Of a stretch of 64,000 nt of DNA, positions 8,000-16,787 are shown piece after piece. The notes under the pieces are model-generated. The model ran no database searches and had not been told where the DNA came from. It saw only the letters and a list, made by a program, of their open reading frames with translations. The first letter of the stretch is position 1, and every line of letters starts with the position of its first letter. The position numbers and the translations under genes were made by a program. The DNA comes from SZUA-378 sp036652815. GTDB taxonomy: Bacteria > Bacillota > Clostridia > Lachnospirales > Lachnospiraceae. The stretch spans positions 62,001-126,000 of the forward strand of contig JAVVVE010000001.1 of the NCBI GenBank assembly GCA_036652815.1, in the 5' to 3' direction.

Positions 8000-9886
8000 C
8001 TATTTACCATGGTAATAAGTTTGATACCACTGTTGAAAGATAAAGAAAGACCACGCCGTCTTGGAAAAGTTCTCGCCCGTTGCCGGTCCTCTGTCTCCCA
8101 CTTCCAGGTATCTTTTGATAAACTCACTCATATAAGTACTGTCAAAGATATGCTGTTTTCGTAAGAATGTCTCATCGCTCATCTCTATCAGCTGTTCTTT
8201 CAAAGGACCTCTCAGCCATTGATCGAGTGGTACTCCAAATCCAACTTTGGGGCGTTCGAGCATCTGTCTCGGAATATAGTCATGTGCAATGTCTTTTAAA
8301 ATATGTTTTTTATCGCCATGACTGAATTTATAGGCATGTGGCAGTTGATAAGAATATTCCATAACATCAGTATCCAGAATAGGGCACCTGGTTTCCAGTG
8401 AATATTTCATGGATGCTCGATCCACTTTACAGAGAATATCTCCCGGTAGATAGGTATCCATATCCAGCAGCATTCTTCGCTCCTGCCAATTGGGTTCCCG
8501 GTATTGCTGCTCTATCTCAAACTTACTGGGCAGACTATCTGCAGACAGCATCCGATCAATGACACGAATATAGTTTTCTCCGCCAATCTGTGTTTTGGTG
8601 TTTTTATTACGATTGTGAGCCACCACACGTACACGAAACGGCAGTTTAGATAATAATTGCATCTGCTTGAATGGTGGTATCCGACACACTCCATTGACGA
8701 TACCGCCTAGCAGGTCGAGCTTCTGTGCCAAACCTACTGATTCATAGATATTATAACCACAGAACAGTTCATCTCCGCCATCGCCTGACAGTGCCACCGT
8801 GACCTGCTCTCTAGCCAGCTTGGATACTAACATCGTAGGGATCTGTGAGCTATCCGCAAATGGTTCATCAAAATAAGTCGGGATACTTTCCACCAGAGAA
8901 AACATCTCTTTTTCATCAATATAGAGCTCTGTGTGGTTCGTGCCCAAGTAGGCAGATATTTCTTTGGCATACTTTGCTTCATTATATTTTTCTTCGTTAA
9001 ATCCAATAGAAAATGTCTTAATCTTCTGTTCTGATAGTTCCTGTGCGATCGCTGTGATGAGAGAAGAATCATACCCACCGCTTAAAAAAGTGCCTAACGG
9101 TACATCCGCTATCATCCTTCTCTTGACAGAAGTCCTTAGCAGTTCTTTCAAGGTCGCTTTGGCTTCTTCATAGGATGTCGGCGGCATCGCCTTTTTAATC
9201 TGATAAATCTGCTTCAAATCCCAATATTTCCATGTTTTCATGGTGCCATAGCGGAATCTTAAGATAGTTCCCGGTTCTAATTTGAATACCTCTTCAAATA
9301 TCGTAGCCGGGGCATTGATGTATTGTTGAAACATATATTGCTTGATGACTTCTGTTCGAATACGGTACGGAAAATCAGGACAGGTCATAATAGGCTTAAG
9401 TTCAGAAGCAAAAACCAGATTGCCTTGTTCTAACCAATAATAAAGCGGTTTTTTTCCTATTCTATCTCTAATGAGAAATAATTCATCGGTGTCTCTATCA
9501 AAGATAGCAATGGCAAACATACCGTTAAAATGTTTTACACAATCAATACCCCATTTTAAGTAGCCTGCAATAATGACTTCTGTATCGCAATCCGAATGAA
9601 ACGGATACTCTCCGAGTTCTTCTTTCAGTTCTAAAAAATTATAGATTTCTCCATTAAATACAACACTGATTCTTCCATTGTCAGAATCCATCGGCTGATG
9701 ACCCAAGGCTGACAAATCCATAATGGCAAGCCGTCTCTGTGCCAGACCCAGTGCATATCCATCCTGCATCGGATAGATTACTTCTCCACTGTCATTCGGT
9801 CCTCTGTGATACATAGTATCATTCATGCTCTTTAATTGTTGCAAGGATATCTTCTGTCTCGATACAAATCCACAGATTCCGCACAT
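8000..9886 (-). CDS. asnB: Asparagine synthase (glutamine-hydrolysing) family amidotransferase
   Basis: A complete 628-residue AsnB-type enzyme. Its glutaminase domain begins MCGICGF with Cys2 as nucleophile, followed by HRGPNDSG, FNGEIYN and the RDRIGKKPLYY block. The synthetase domain has the pyrophosphatase loop SGGYDSS, SGDGGDELFCGY, and the C-terminal ERPKVGFGVPLDQWL pattern. It starts 15 bases after the deacetylase-like gene and is followed by a GT4 gene after 11 bases. It is clearly a paralogue, not a copy, of the amidotransferase at 1-1822. Two such genes in a polysaccharide locus that also carries a UDP-sugar dehydrogenase suggest amidation of uronic acids, as for WbpS of Pseudomonas aeruginosa, or of another carboxylate in the glycan. 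The substrate is inferred. Confidence 0.92.
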   Translation of the reverse strand: MCGICGFVSRQKISLQQLKSMNDTMYHRGPNDSGEVIYPMQDGYALGLAQRRLAIMDLSALGHQPMDSDNGRISVVFNGEIYNFLELKEELGEYPFHSDCDTEVIIAGYLKWGIDCVKHFNGMFAIAIFDRDTDELFLIRDRIGKKPLYYWLEQGNLVFASELKPIMTCPDFPYRIRTEVIKQYMFQQYINAPATIFEEVFKLEPGTILRFRYGTMKTWKYWDLKQIYQIKKAMPPTSYEEAKATLKELLRTSVKRRMIADVPLGTFLSGGYDSSLITAIAQELSEQKIKTFSIGFNEEKYNEAKYAKEISAYLGTNHTELYIDEKEMFSLVESIPTYFDEPFADSSQIPTMLVSKLAREQVTVALSGDGGDELFCGYNIYESVGLAQKLDLLGGIVNGVCRIPPFKQMQLLSKLPFRVRVVAHNRNKNTKTQIGGENYIRVIDRMLSADSLPSKFEIEQQYREPNWQERRMLLDMDTYLPGDILCKVDRASMKYSLETRCPILDTDVMEYSYQLPHAYKFSHGDKKHILKDIAHDYIPRQMLERPKVGFGVPLDQWLRGPLKEQLIEMSDETFLRKQHIFDSTYMSEFIKRYLEVGDRGPATGENFSKTAWSFFIFQQWYQTYYHGK

Positions 9887-9901
9887 AACGTTACCTCTCT
9901 T

Positions 9902-10642
9902 TTATAATTGGTTGTACACTGCCGCAAAATGTTTACACTCTGAATCAATCGTAGTGAGCAATTCAAGATTACGTTCTGCTACCAGGGTACGGAAATTATG
10001 CAGATTATCATAACCCTCCTGAGTCCACGAATAAGGGTGTGTCAATATCTGAACCTTGCGATGATGTAGCAATGTATCTTCATCGGGAATCCCGTAATTC
10101 CATCTGTGCTGTGCATCCGATAGATATTTTACAGCCAGTTCGCTCTGTGGTGTTACCGCTTCCGCATAGGTAAAGAATCGATCTTCATACGCATTGATAA
10201 GGCCCTCTATTTGGATATTGGCCTGCAAAATCTCATTGGTTGGACGATGAATAGAAAAAGTATCAATGTCAAAATCCAGCATACTGTTTAACACCCGGAT
10301 CTCTAACTGTATCTTCTGCTTGATTTCTTCTATATCAATAAGGCCATTCAATGCAAAATGCAGTCCTATGGTATGTCCCTGTGCATGCATCCGATGTATC
10401 ATATCGGTATTCTTCTTAGAGAGAATATTATAAGAATTGTTAGTCCACTGAAAAAAATAAGTAGAGGTAAAATCCATACTTTTCTCTAATTGCGACAGTT
10501 GATAAGCTCTATCCACACTAAATTCCACATCATGACGCATAATAATATAGTCATCCCGTGTTCCGGCTTCGTGAAAGGTAGCCCCTCTTCCACTCTCCTG
10601 TATGATGCTGATAATCTTCTTGTACTCTTCATATGAAAACAT
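9902..10642 (-). CDS. Polysaccharide deacetylase-like protein (NodB fold, cytoplasmic)
   Basis: A 246-residue protein of the divergent deacetylase-like group. The visible metal-site blocks are MRHDVEF at 35-41 (in place of the classical TFDDG), GHTIGLHFAL at 89-98, SIHRPT and ILTHPYSW. There is no signal peptide or membrane segment, so it should act in the cytoplasm on a nucleotide sugar or lipid-linked intermediate. It lies between a GT4 gene and the AsnB-type gene. Closest resemblance is to deacetylase-like proteins found next to formyltransferases and amino-sugar enzymes in O-antigen loci. The family assignment is fairly secure; enzymatic activity is not, since the first Asp block is altered from the textbook form. 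Confidence 0.75.
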   Translation of the reverse strand: MFSYEEYKKIISIIQESGRGATFHEAGTRDDYIIMRHDVEFSVDRAYQLSQLEKSMDFTSTYFFQWTNNSYNILSKKNTDMIHRMHAQGHTIGLHFALNGLIDIEEIKQKIQLEIRVLNSMLDFDIDTFSIHRPTNEILQANIQIEGLINAYEDRFFTYAEAVTPQSELAVKYLSDAQHRWNYGIPDEDTLLHHRKVQILTHPYSWTQEGYDNLHNFRTLVAERNLELLTTIDSECKHFAAVYNQL

Positions 10643-10683
10643 GTGTTATCGCTCCTATCCTTGCATGATGATTGATGGCATCC

Positions 10684-11790
10684 TTACTGTGTGATGCTGT
10701 CTATATATTCTTTCCATTGAAGATAAATCGCATGTGAATTAGCGATATTTGCTATCTTCCCTGCTTCTCGCCCCAGTTTCTCTGCATATGCAGGATCTTC
10801 GATATATCTGCACATGGCTCTCTCCAATGCCTTTTGATCCCGAATAGGCGTCAGGATCCCATTGACTCCTGATTCAATCAGGGTGCGTGGTCCTCCGCAA
10901 GGACAATCCGTTGAGATGACCGGCAGTCCTAACGCCATCGCCTCCATCACTGCATTGGGCAATCCTTCCCAATCTGAAGTAAATACAAAGAAGGCAGCAT
11001 GTTCTATCTCTTGTGCCAGATTATCATTGGCTCCCACTAAAGTAACGCAGTCTTCCACATGGCACTCTCTGATACATGTTTCTAAGATCTCTTTCGTGCC
11101 ATCCTGTGAATCTCCGCCATATAATCTCAGTGTATACTCCGGATGTTGCCTATGTATAGAGGCAAATGCACGAATCAGCATCGTTTGATTCTTAAAATCA
11201 ACCAAACGTCCTACATGCACGATTTCTTTGGTTCGTTTTGTTTCATCTATAACGCCTGCCCTACCTATATACTTATCATGAATAGGATTTAAGATGATCC
11301 TAGAGTGCTCTCTAAGCAGCTTAGGGAAAAAATCTCTGGCTCCTATTGTTTGAAAAACACAACCTGCTGCATGTGGAAAAAGCCACGGGATAAGGATGCG
11401 ATCCAGGAGAGAGTCATAATGTCCCACCGGATCTGTACGCACGGATATCATGACCGGTACCGATAGGTGTAAGGCTGCCATTAATGCCCTATAATTGGCC
11501 TTATGGGCAAAGGCAATCAGTACATCCGGCTGTTCCTGCTGTAATAACCTCTTTAAATGTTTGATCCTCAGCAAATATTTGGTAATACGCGAACGGTTCT
11601 CCTCTTCCTGTGTTAATCCAACATGGATTCTTCTGATCTTTCGATCCAGTGTAAATTCCTGCTCTGCCTGCCATTCTGTTGCTATGATGACTTCATAACC
11701 GTCTTGTACAAACTGAGCTGACAAATTAGTCACGACCCGTTCGGCTCCACCTTGTTCCAAGCAATTCAGATGAAACATAATCTTAGACAT
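10684..11790 (-). CDS. GT4 family glycosyltransferase
   Basis: A 368-residue GT-B glycosyltransferase starting IMFHLNCLEQGGAERVV. Its C-terminal half has VGRLVDFKNQTML, TSDWEGLPNAVMEAMALG with the donor-binding glutamates, and CPCGGPRTLI. It is a paralogue of the GT4 protein at 6891-7988, with which it shares a stretch of near-identical DNA (10886-10923). The gene follows a 43-base gap after another GT4 gene and precedes the deacetylase-like gene by 41 bases. No transmembrane segment is seen; it should work on undecaprenyl-linked sugar at the cytoplasmic face. Donor sugar unknown; N-acetylhexosamine or galactose are typical of close families. Confidence 0.9.
   Translation of the reverse strand: MSKIMFHLNCLEQGGAERVVTNLSAQFVQDGYEVIIATEWQAEQEFTLDRKIRRIHVGLTQEEENRSRITKYLLRIKHLKRLLQQEQPDVLIAFAHKANYRALMAALHLSVPVMISVRTDPVGHYDSLLDRILIPWLFPHAAGCVFQTIGARDFFPKLLREHSRIILNPIHDKYIGRAGVIDETKRTKEIVHVGRLVDFKNQTMLIRAFASIHRQHPEYTLRLYGGDSQDGTKEILETCIRECHVEDCVTLVGANDNLAQEIEHAAFFVFTSDWEGLPNAVMEAMALGLPVISTDCPCGGPRTLIESGVNGILTPIRDQKALERAMCRYIEDPAYAEKLGREAGKIANIANSHAIYLQWKEYIDSITQ
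10886..10923. repeat. DNA segment nearly identical to 7099-7136
   Basis: Partner of the 38-base near-identical segment in the GT4 gene at 6891-7988; see that entry for the comparison. It lies in the conserved C-terminal nucleotide-sugar-binding region. Confidence 0.7.
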
Positions 11791-11833
11791 AGGATACCTC
11801 TATTTCTTTCCCTACTTTATCGCACATAATGTA

Positions 11834-12988
11834 TTATTTTAGCATATTCTGCATCAGTTTGTCCACATAAGCCTCATCGGAAAACTGGCTTGCCCGTTCA
11901 CTGCCTGCTTTGGAATACTTGGTTCGTAATGCTTCCTGCGTCAGGAGTCTCTTGATCTGTTCTGTCAGTACTGCTTCTTCCGGTTCTACAACAGTGGGAT
12001 CTAGATCCTTATGCTCCTTTAAGGTCGGTAATAAGATACCATATTCGGCCTCATAGAGCAGTGTATCATCTACGGCTGTTCTATAATCTTCACACAGTAT
12101 CTCTGCGGGTCCAGACCTGCAGTTCGCGGCCACCACCGGGATTCCCAGTGCCATCGCCTCCACAAGTGCATTGGGGAATCCTTCATGTAACGACGTAAGT
12201 GCATAGACATCTGCACGTTTGAGATAAGGGAACGGATTTTTCTTCACACCGATGAAGAAAACTTCCTCTTCTACCCCCAGCTCTTCGGCAAACTGTTTAT
12301 TCTCCTCGTATTCTCCTTCCCCTATGATCATGAGTCTGGTCTGCGGCATCTGTGCATGCAGTTGTGCAAAGCTTCTAATCAAGTGCCAGAATCCTTTTAC
12401 CTCATCTTCTCTTCCCATTGACAGGATAATCTGATGCCCTGTAAACAGAGCTTCTTCTTTCTCTGTAAGGTAGGCATCTGCCTGCATTTTCATCGCACAG
12501 ATATCATAAGGATTGTAGATACTGATGATATCTTTCTGTGGATAGGCTTTCTGTACGATCTCTTGTATCGTAGCAGAACAGGCAATGATCTTATCGGCAC
12601 GTTTACATAAGATGGGATGCAGCTGAGACGATAAATCGGTAAATCCTCTCAGCCCTATCCATATCTGATCCTGCACTTTAGAGAATACATTGACCAGATT
12701 GGCCGTAAGACCAAAGCTATAAGTGATATCAATGCCCATAGTCTGCTTTATCTCTTTTACTTTATGAATACGTGCCCACACATTATTGATTTTTGCCAAG
12801 ATTCCTTTGCGGCCCGGTATACGGATATCAATAATCTGCAGACCTTTAATATCATATGCGATATCATCTCCACTGAATATCAAGATCGATATCTCACATT
12901 GTTCCTGTAATAATCTGGCCGTTCTGATACACACCCGTTCAAATCCGCCCTGGTGCAGCATGGGCACCATTAATAATATTTTCTTCAT
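11834..12988 (-). CDS. GT4 family glycosyltransferase
   Basis: A 384-residue GT-B enzyme opening ILLMVPMLHQGGFERVCIR. In the C-terminal domain are LSMGREDEVKGFWHLI, a TSLHEGFPNALVEAMALG donor-binding block and NCRSGPAEIL. The insertion around residues 310-340 (ending in a run about KEHKDLDPTVVEPEEAV) is the short loop that sets the border of the last helix in capsule GT4 enzymes of the CpsF/WaaG-like sort. It starts one base before the stop region of the gene at 12989 ends, so the two are tightly coupled. It is soluble, probably peripheral to the membrane. Sugar specificity cannot be read from the sequence. Confidence 0.88.
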   Translation of the reverse strand: MKKILLMVPMLHQGGFERVCIRTARLLQEQCEISILIFSGDDIAYDIKGLQIIDIRIPGRKGILAKINNVWARIHKVKEIKQTMGIDITYSFGLTANLVNVFSKVQDQIWIGLRGFTDLSSQLHPILCKRADKIIACSATIQEIVQKAYPQKDIISIYNPYDICAMKMQADAYLTEKEEALFTGHQIILSMGREDEVKGFWHLIRSFAQLHAQMPQTRLMIIGEGEYEENKQFAEELGVEEEVFFIGVKKNPFPYLKRADVYALTSLHEGFPNALVEAMALGIPVVAANCRSGPAEILCEDYRTAVDDTLLYEAEYGILLPTLKEHKDLDPTVVEPEEAVLTEQIKRLLTQEALRTKYSKAGSERASQFSDEAYVDKLMQNMLK

Positions 12989-14110
12989 CTATAACACCTG
13001 CCGATTCTTCCCACTATAGAATGATTCCCATCTCTTTGCCTGTACCAGCACATCAAATCCTTGTTGTTGTAATAAGGATAAGTCCGTACCTCTATGATAG
13101 TCTTGGTGCTGCACTACTTCTTCTGCCCATGCAACCGCCGGTGTCTGTAGAGACATGGTGGTTACCAGCCCCGTTACACATACTTCTTTTGTAATCGTAT
13201 CTGACAGCAGGCAGGGAAGTCCTGCTGCCTGTGCTTCTACCACGGTTCCCGGCAATCCCTCAAAATGAGATGGAAACACAAAATAATCCATCGCCTGGTA
13301 ATATTCGCTGATGTTACCATGACTGCCTGCAAAAATCACACGGTCTAACACACCATAAGCTTCGGCCTGCTCCCGCACCTGTTCCATCAGTTCTCCTTCT
13401 CCAAGGAGTAATAAGACTGCATTATCCTGCTTTTTCACAATCTCACTGAAAATCTCTATCAAAAAGGTATGGTTCTTTGCGTAATGAAAACGTCCCACAT
13501 GTCCAATCACAAAGTGTCCTTCCAGTCCATATTGCTGTCTGAGACGTTTCCTCGTTGGTTCGTGAAATCGATAACCTTCCAATGCGATCGCATTGGGAAT
13601 CATCTGGACCTGTCCTTGCTGCATCGCTCGTTTGCCAAACACAGCATATCCCGCTTCTTTCGAACAGGCCAGACAATAATCAGCTTTCCTTGCCAGAGCA
13701 TGCCGCAAGCATCTGGTTAATTTTCCTTTGAAGCCGGGGTCGGTACCTGCACTTCTGGCATGTGCTATGGTTACCGGCACGCCACTGCGTTTTGCAATCG
13801 GCAAATAGAAAGAAGCCGTACTGGTCATATGACCATGCACAGCTCTATACTCTTTATGTTGTGCAAAGAATCTTTTCCATGCCTTAGTATAGTGATAGAG
13901 ATTGATAACCCGAAATCTGGGAACACGGTAAATATGCCCTCCTAATTGTCTGATCTCTTCGTTATAGTAATCTTCTCTCTGATTATGCACCATAAAGTCA
14001 AATTGTACCACTGTCCGGTCAATATTACGATAAATATCCATAATACGGCTTTCTGCACCACATAAAGTAGTGCCGCCCAACACCTGCAATACACGAATCG
14101 GTTCACTCAT
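12989..14110 (-). CDS. GT4 family glycosyltransferase (EpsF-like)
   Basis: A 373-residue GT-B enzyme beginning RVLQVLGGTTLCGAESRIMD, a start typical of EpsF/CapM-like exopolysaccharide glycosyltransferases. Later blocks are IGHVGRFHYAKNHTFL, FPSHFEGLPGTVVEAQAAG with the donor-binding glutamates, and LLSDTITKEV. It overlaps the deacetylase gene upstream by 4 bases and abuts the next GT4 gene directly. It should extend the lipid-linked repeat unit. Similar enzymes in Bacillus and Clostridia transfer N-acetylhexosamine or hexose; a more exact assignment is not supported. Confidence 0.88.
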   Translation of the reverse strand: MSEPIRVLQVLGGTTLCGAESRIMDIYRNIDRTVVQFDFMVHNQREDYYNEEIRQLGGHIYRVPRFRVINLYHYTKAWKRFFAQHKEYRAVHGHMTSTASFYLPIAKRSGVPVTIAHARSAGTDPGFKGKLTRCLRHALARKADYCLACSKEAGYAVFGKRAMQQGQVQMIPNAIALEGYRFHEPTRKRLRQQYGLEGHFVIGHVGRFHYAKNHTFLIEIFSEIVKKQDNAVLLLLGEGELMEQVREQAEAYGVLDRVIFAGSHGNISEYYQAMDYFVFPSHFEGLPGTVVEAQAAGLPCLLSDTITKEVCVTGLVTTMSLQTPAVAWAEEVVQHQDYHRGTDLSLLQQQGFDVLVQAKRWESFYSGKNRQVL

Positions 14111-14886
14111 TTACTATTTCCTTCTCTATTGGAATAACGTAACATCTGTCTTATTCTAACTAACATACATTTCATGGTAGCCAAAAGAACTTCCTTTATT
14201 CTGCCGCCGTTCGTACCTCTGGCAGGCTTTACCTTACAATACTCTCCAAACGATATAAAATCCTGTTGATGCTCGCGAAAGACCGCCTCATATTGTACTA
14301 ACTGCTGTGTCGTTATGTCATTGATATGATACACCAAGGTCGTGTACCCTTGTTGCCTCGTGATCTCTTTCTTACTATGAAACGCAATCGGTAAAAAGAT
14401 CAATTGTTTATATTCATACGGTCTGTCTGCAAATCCATCTGTCACATATCGAAACCCCAGTTTACTGAGTGCCTGTAGTGTATGTCGGTCATACGAATGT
14501 CCCGGTGCCATAAAGATATCTGTTACAATCCCATGCTCTGTAAGGATCTGTTTTCCTACAGACAGCATCTTTTCCTGCTCTTCGTAGGAGACTCCTGCGT
14601 ACTCCGAAAAATGATTCAGCGGAAACATGCCACCTTTCTTAGTGGTATAAAGATGATGCATCCCATGCATCGCCAGACTAAAACCTTCTTTTTGTAGATT
14701 CTGTAAATATTCCCAGTAATCGGTCTTTGTTTTTCCTCGTCTTAGATGCTCATCTTTATTATCCGGCACTACGCCCAGCAACGGTTTAATGCCATACCGA
14801 TCGAGCAGGGCCTTGAACTTCTCAAAGTTCTCCCAGTCCATATCCTGTGTGATATCATCTATTCTAACCGCAATTTTGCAACTCAT
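14107..14886 (-). CDS. DUF2334-type polysaccharide deacetylase, cytoplasmic
   Basis: A 259-residue NodB-fold protein of the DUF2334 kind. The metal site is suggested by RIDDI at 8-12 (Asp10, Asp11) and MHGMHHLY at 73-80, and the FMAPGHSYD segment supplies the third block. There is no signal peptide, so a cytoplasmic substrate is likely. It overlaps the formyltransferase gene upstream by 4 bases and the GT4 gene downstream by 4 bases. Tight pairing with a formyltransferase suggests that it removes an N-acetyl group whose amine is then formylated. A similar overlapping pair is at 58611-60360. The pairing is seen; the reaction order is inferred. Confidence 0.83.
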   Translation of the reverse strand: MSCKIAVRIDDITQDMDWENFEKFKALLDRYGIKPLLGVVPDNKDEHLRRGKTKTDYWEYLQNLQKEGFSLAMHGMHHLYTTKKGGMFPLNHFSEYAGVSYEEQEKMLSVGKQILTEHGIVTDIFMAPGHSYDRHTLQALSKLGFRYVTDGFADRPYEYKQLIFLPIAFHSKKEITRQQGYTTLVYHINDITTQQLVQYEAVFREHQQDFISFGEYCKVKPARGTNGGRIKEVLLATMKCMLVRIRQMLRYSNREGNSK

Positions 14887-15803
14887 ACCAGTATATTTCC
14901 TTTGCCTAACTGACTCTCGCTCTCATAGTCTTCGATTAAAAGTGACCCATCTATCGTCCTGACGATTAAACTGTCATCTATCACATCTATAATCTCACCC
15001 GGTGCATACATCGAAAAGTCCATCATTTCATCAAAGGGATGTGCAGACCAGATCGTTACTTTTCCACCATTGCAATAGGCAAAAGCTCCCGGAAACGGTC
15101 TCGTCACTCCTCGAACCAGATTGTAGATATTCCGTGTCTTCATCTGAAACTTAATCTTGCCATCTGCGGGAGTTCTCTTATTGTACCATCCATCATAATC
15201 CCTGGACTCTGTGTGCAGGGTAATCGAATCCAACTGATAAGCCTGCAAGAGACGTTTGATCATACGTTTGGATAGGATAATATTCTTATACTGCATCGTG
15301 CGGATCGTATCGTGTTCGTTAATCGCACACATCTCGTTAGCAAATACATTGGGACTGTCTGCCTGAGCATCATAACGAAAAAGATTCAGGATAAATCTGG
15401 TATCTCCATTAATGACAGACCAATTGAGTGGCGAACGCCCTCTGCCAAAAGGCAGATAAGCACAGCTCCCATGGAATCCGAAGATGCCATGGCTAAAAGA
15501 TTGTAATATGTCCTCCGGAATCAATCTCTGCCATCCCATAGAGATACCGATTTCAAAAGTATTATCTGTGAAAAAAGCCTCTGTTTTGTCATCTTTCAGT
15601 CCATAGGAATGTGTCTGATAAATTTCAATGCCGTATTTATCATGAAAATAGGTGAGACCCGTATAACCCGACACCTGATTCCCAGATAACACATCCGGGT
15701 GAATCGTTACGATTAAATCCACCGGGCAGATATGGTTGTGTACATATTCTACGATCTCTTCTGTCGTATCCTTCACACCAAATATCGTTACCTTATAATT
15801 CAT
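14883..15803 (-). CDS. Sugar N-formyltransferase-like protein
   Basis: A 306-residue protein of the formyltransferase fold (ArnA N-terminal domain / WbtJ / VioF type), using N10-formyltetrahydrofolate. The core is at 109-150: FHGSCAYLPFGRG followed by SPLNWSVINGDT, close in form to ArnA's HGSLLPKYRG and PLNWVLVNGET. His111 and Asp149 match two residues of the Asn-His-Asp triad, but the Asn position two before His111 is Gly109. This could be a family trait rather than loss of function. A C-terminal extension of about 100 residues carries a GAFAYCNGGKVTIWSA block seen in Fmt-type C-terminal domains. It overlaps the epimerase by 4 bases upstream and the DUF2334 deacetylase by 4 bases downstream. 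Confidence 0.85.
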   Translation of the reverse strand: MNYKVTIFGVKDTTEEIVEYVHNHICPVDLIVTIHPDVLSGNQVSGYTGLTYFHDKYGIEIYQTHSYGLKDDKTEAFFTDNTFEIGISMGWQRLIPEDILQSFSHGIFGFHGSCAYLPFGRGRSPLNWSVINGDTRFILNLFRYDAQADSPNVFANEMCAINEHDTIRTMQYKNIILSKRMIKRLLQAYQLDSITLHTESRDYDGWYNKRTPADGKIKFQMKTRNIYNLVRGVTRPFPGAFAYCNGGKVTIWSAHPFDEMMDFSMYAPGEIIDVIDDSLIVRTIDGSLLIEDYESESQLGKGNILV

Positions 15804-16774
15804 AGATTCTCCTTATACCATGCAATCGCCAAATTGATGCCTGCCTTAAAGTCATATTCCGGATCATAACCCAATAATTCTCTTGCCTTACTGATATCAG
15901 CATTGGAATCTCTGACATCTCCCAGTCTGTCCGGTCCAAAGTTCGGTTCAACTTTTTTATCGAGTGCTAAGCACAAAGCCTCATAAATATCGATTAAAAA
16001 TTCTCTGCCACCGTATCCGATGTTAAAAGCTTGACCGCCCGCTTCACTGGGTGCCAGACAGGCTTTTAGATTAGCTTCGATGACATTGTCAATATACGTA
16101 AAATCTCTTGATTGTTTTCCATCTCCGTTAATCGTCGGCACTTCTCCATGTAAGAGCATCTTAATAAACTTAGGAACCACAGCAGCATACATGCCATCCG
16201 GATCCTGACGACGTCCAAATACGTTGAAATAGCGTAGTCCATAGGTATCCAGTCCATAAAGCGACTTATATAATTTGGCATATTCTTCATTGGTTCTCTT
16301 GGTCAATGCATAAGGAGATAAGAGATTACCCTCGATTCCTTCCTTTTTAGGTAATGCCGGATGATCTCCATAGACGGACGAGCTCGATGCATAGACAAAT
16401 TTCTTAACGCCATTCTGTCTTGCTGCTTCCATCATATTAAGCGTTCCTCTGATATTATTTTCCTCATAAAATAAAGGCATCTCAATGCTGCGCGGCACAC
16501 TGCCCCAGGCAGCCTGATTCAATACATAGGTAACTCCCTTACAAGCCTCCATACAGGTGTCCAGATCCTTAATATCTCCTTTGAGAAACGTATAATTGGG
16601 TCTGTCCGCAAACATATCTACATGTTTTTGTTTCCCTGTTGACAGATCATCCAGACATCTTACCTGATATCCCATGTCGGTCAATGCCTCGCATAGATTA
16701 GAGCCGATAAATCCGGCACCGCCTGTTACCAAAAAAACACTGTCCTTTTCAAATTTCAGATTCTGATATCCCAT
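15800..16774 (-). CDS. NAD-dependent UDP-hexosamine C4-epimerase (WbpP/TviC-like)
   Basis: An extended SDR enzyme of 324 residues. I take the ATG at 16774 because AGAGGGGTGAAAGC precedes it; a longer reading from 16870 would intrude into the dehydrogenase gene without a ribosome site. It shows VTGGAGFIGSNL for NAD binding, NQAAWGSVPRSI, SSSSVYGDHPALPKKE and the SPYALTK catalytic Tyr-Lys pair, and RYFNVFGRRQDP. The SVPRSI and GDHP blocks are typical of WbpP/TviC enzymes, which interconvert UDP-GlcNAc and UDP-GalNAc or their uronic acids. Its neighbour 13 bases upstream is a matching UDP-sugar 6-dehydrogenase. Together they point to UDP-GalNAcA, as in Vi antigen and P. aeruginosa O6. Other UDP-sugar 4-epimerase specificities remain possible. 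Confidence 0.9.
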   Translation of the reverse strand: MGYQNLKFEKDSVFLVTGGAGFIGSNLCEALTDMGYQVRCLDDLSTGKQKHVDMFADRPNYTFLKGDIKDLDTCMEACKGVTYVLNQAAWGSVPRSIEMPLFYEENNIRGTLNMMEAARQNGVKKFVYASSSSVYGDHPALPKKEGIEGNLLSPYALTKRTNEEYAKLYKSLYGLDTYGLRYFNVFGRRQDPDGMYAAVVPKFIKMLLHGEVPTINGDGKQSRDFTYIDNVIEANLKACLAPSEAGGQAFNIGYGGREFLIDIYEALCLALDKKVEPNFGPDRLGDVRDSNADISKARELLGYDPEYDFKAGINLAIAWYKENL

Positions 16775-16787
16775 GCTTTCACCCCTC

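Noticed and set aside
8000..9886. Housekeeping asparagine synthetase
   Set aside because: Two distinct paralogues lie within a glycan locus next to glycosyltransferases and uronic acid genes; a modification role fits better, although it is not proven.
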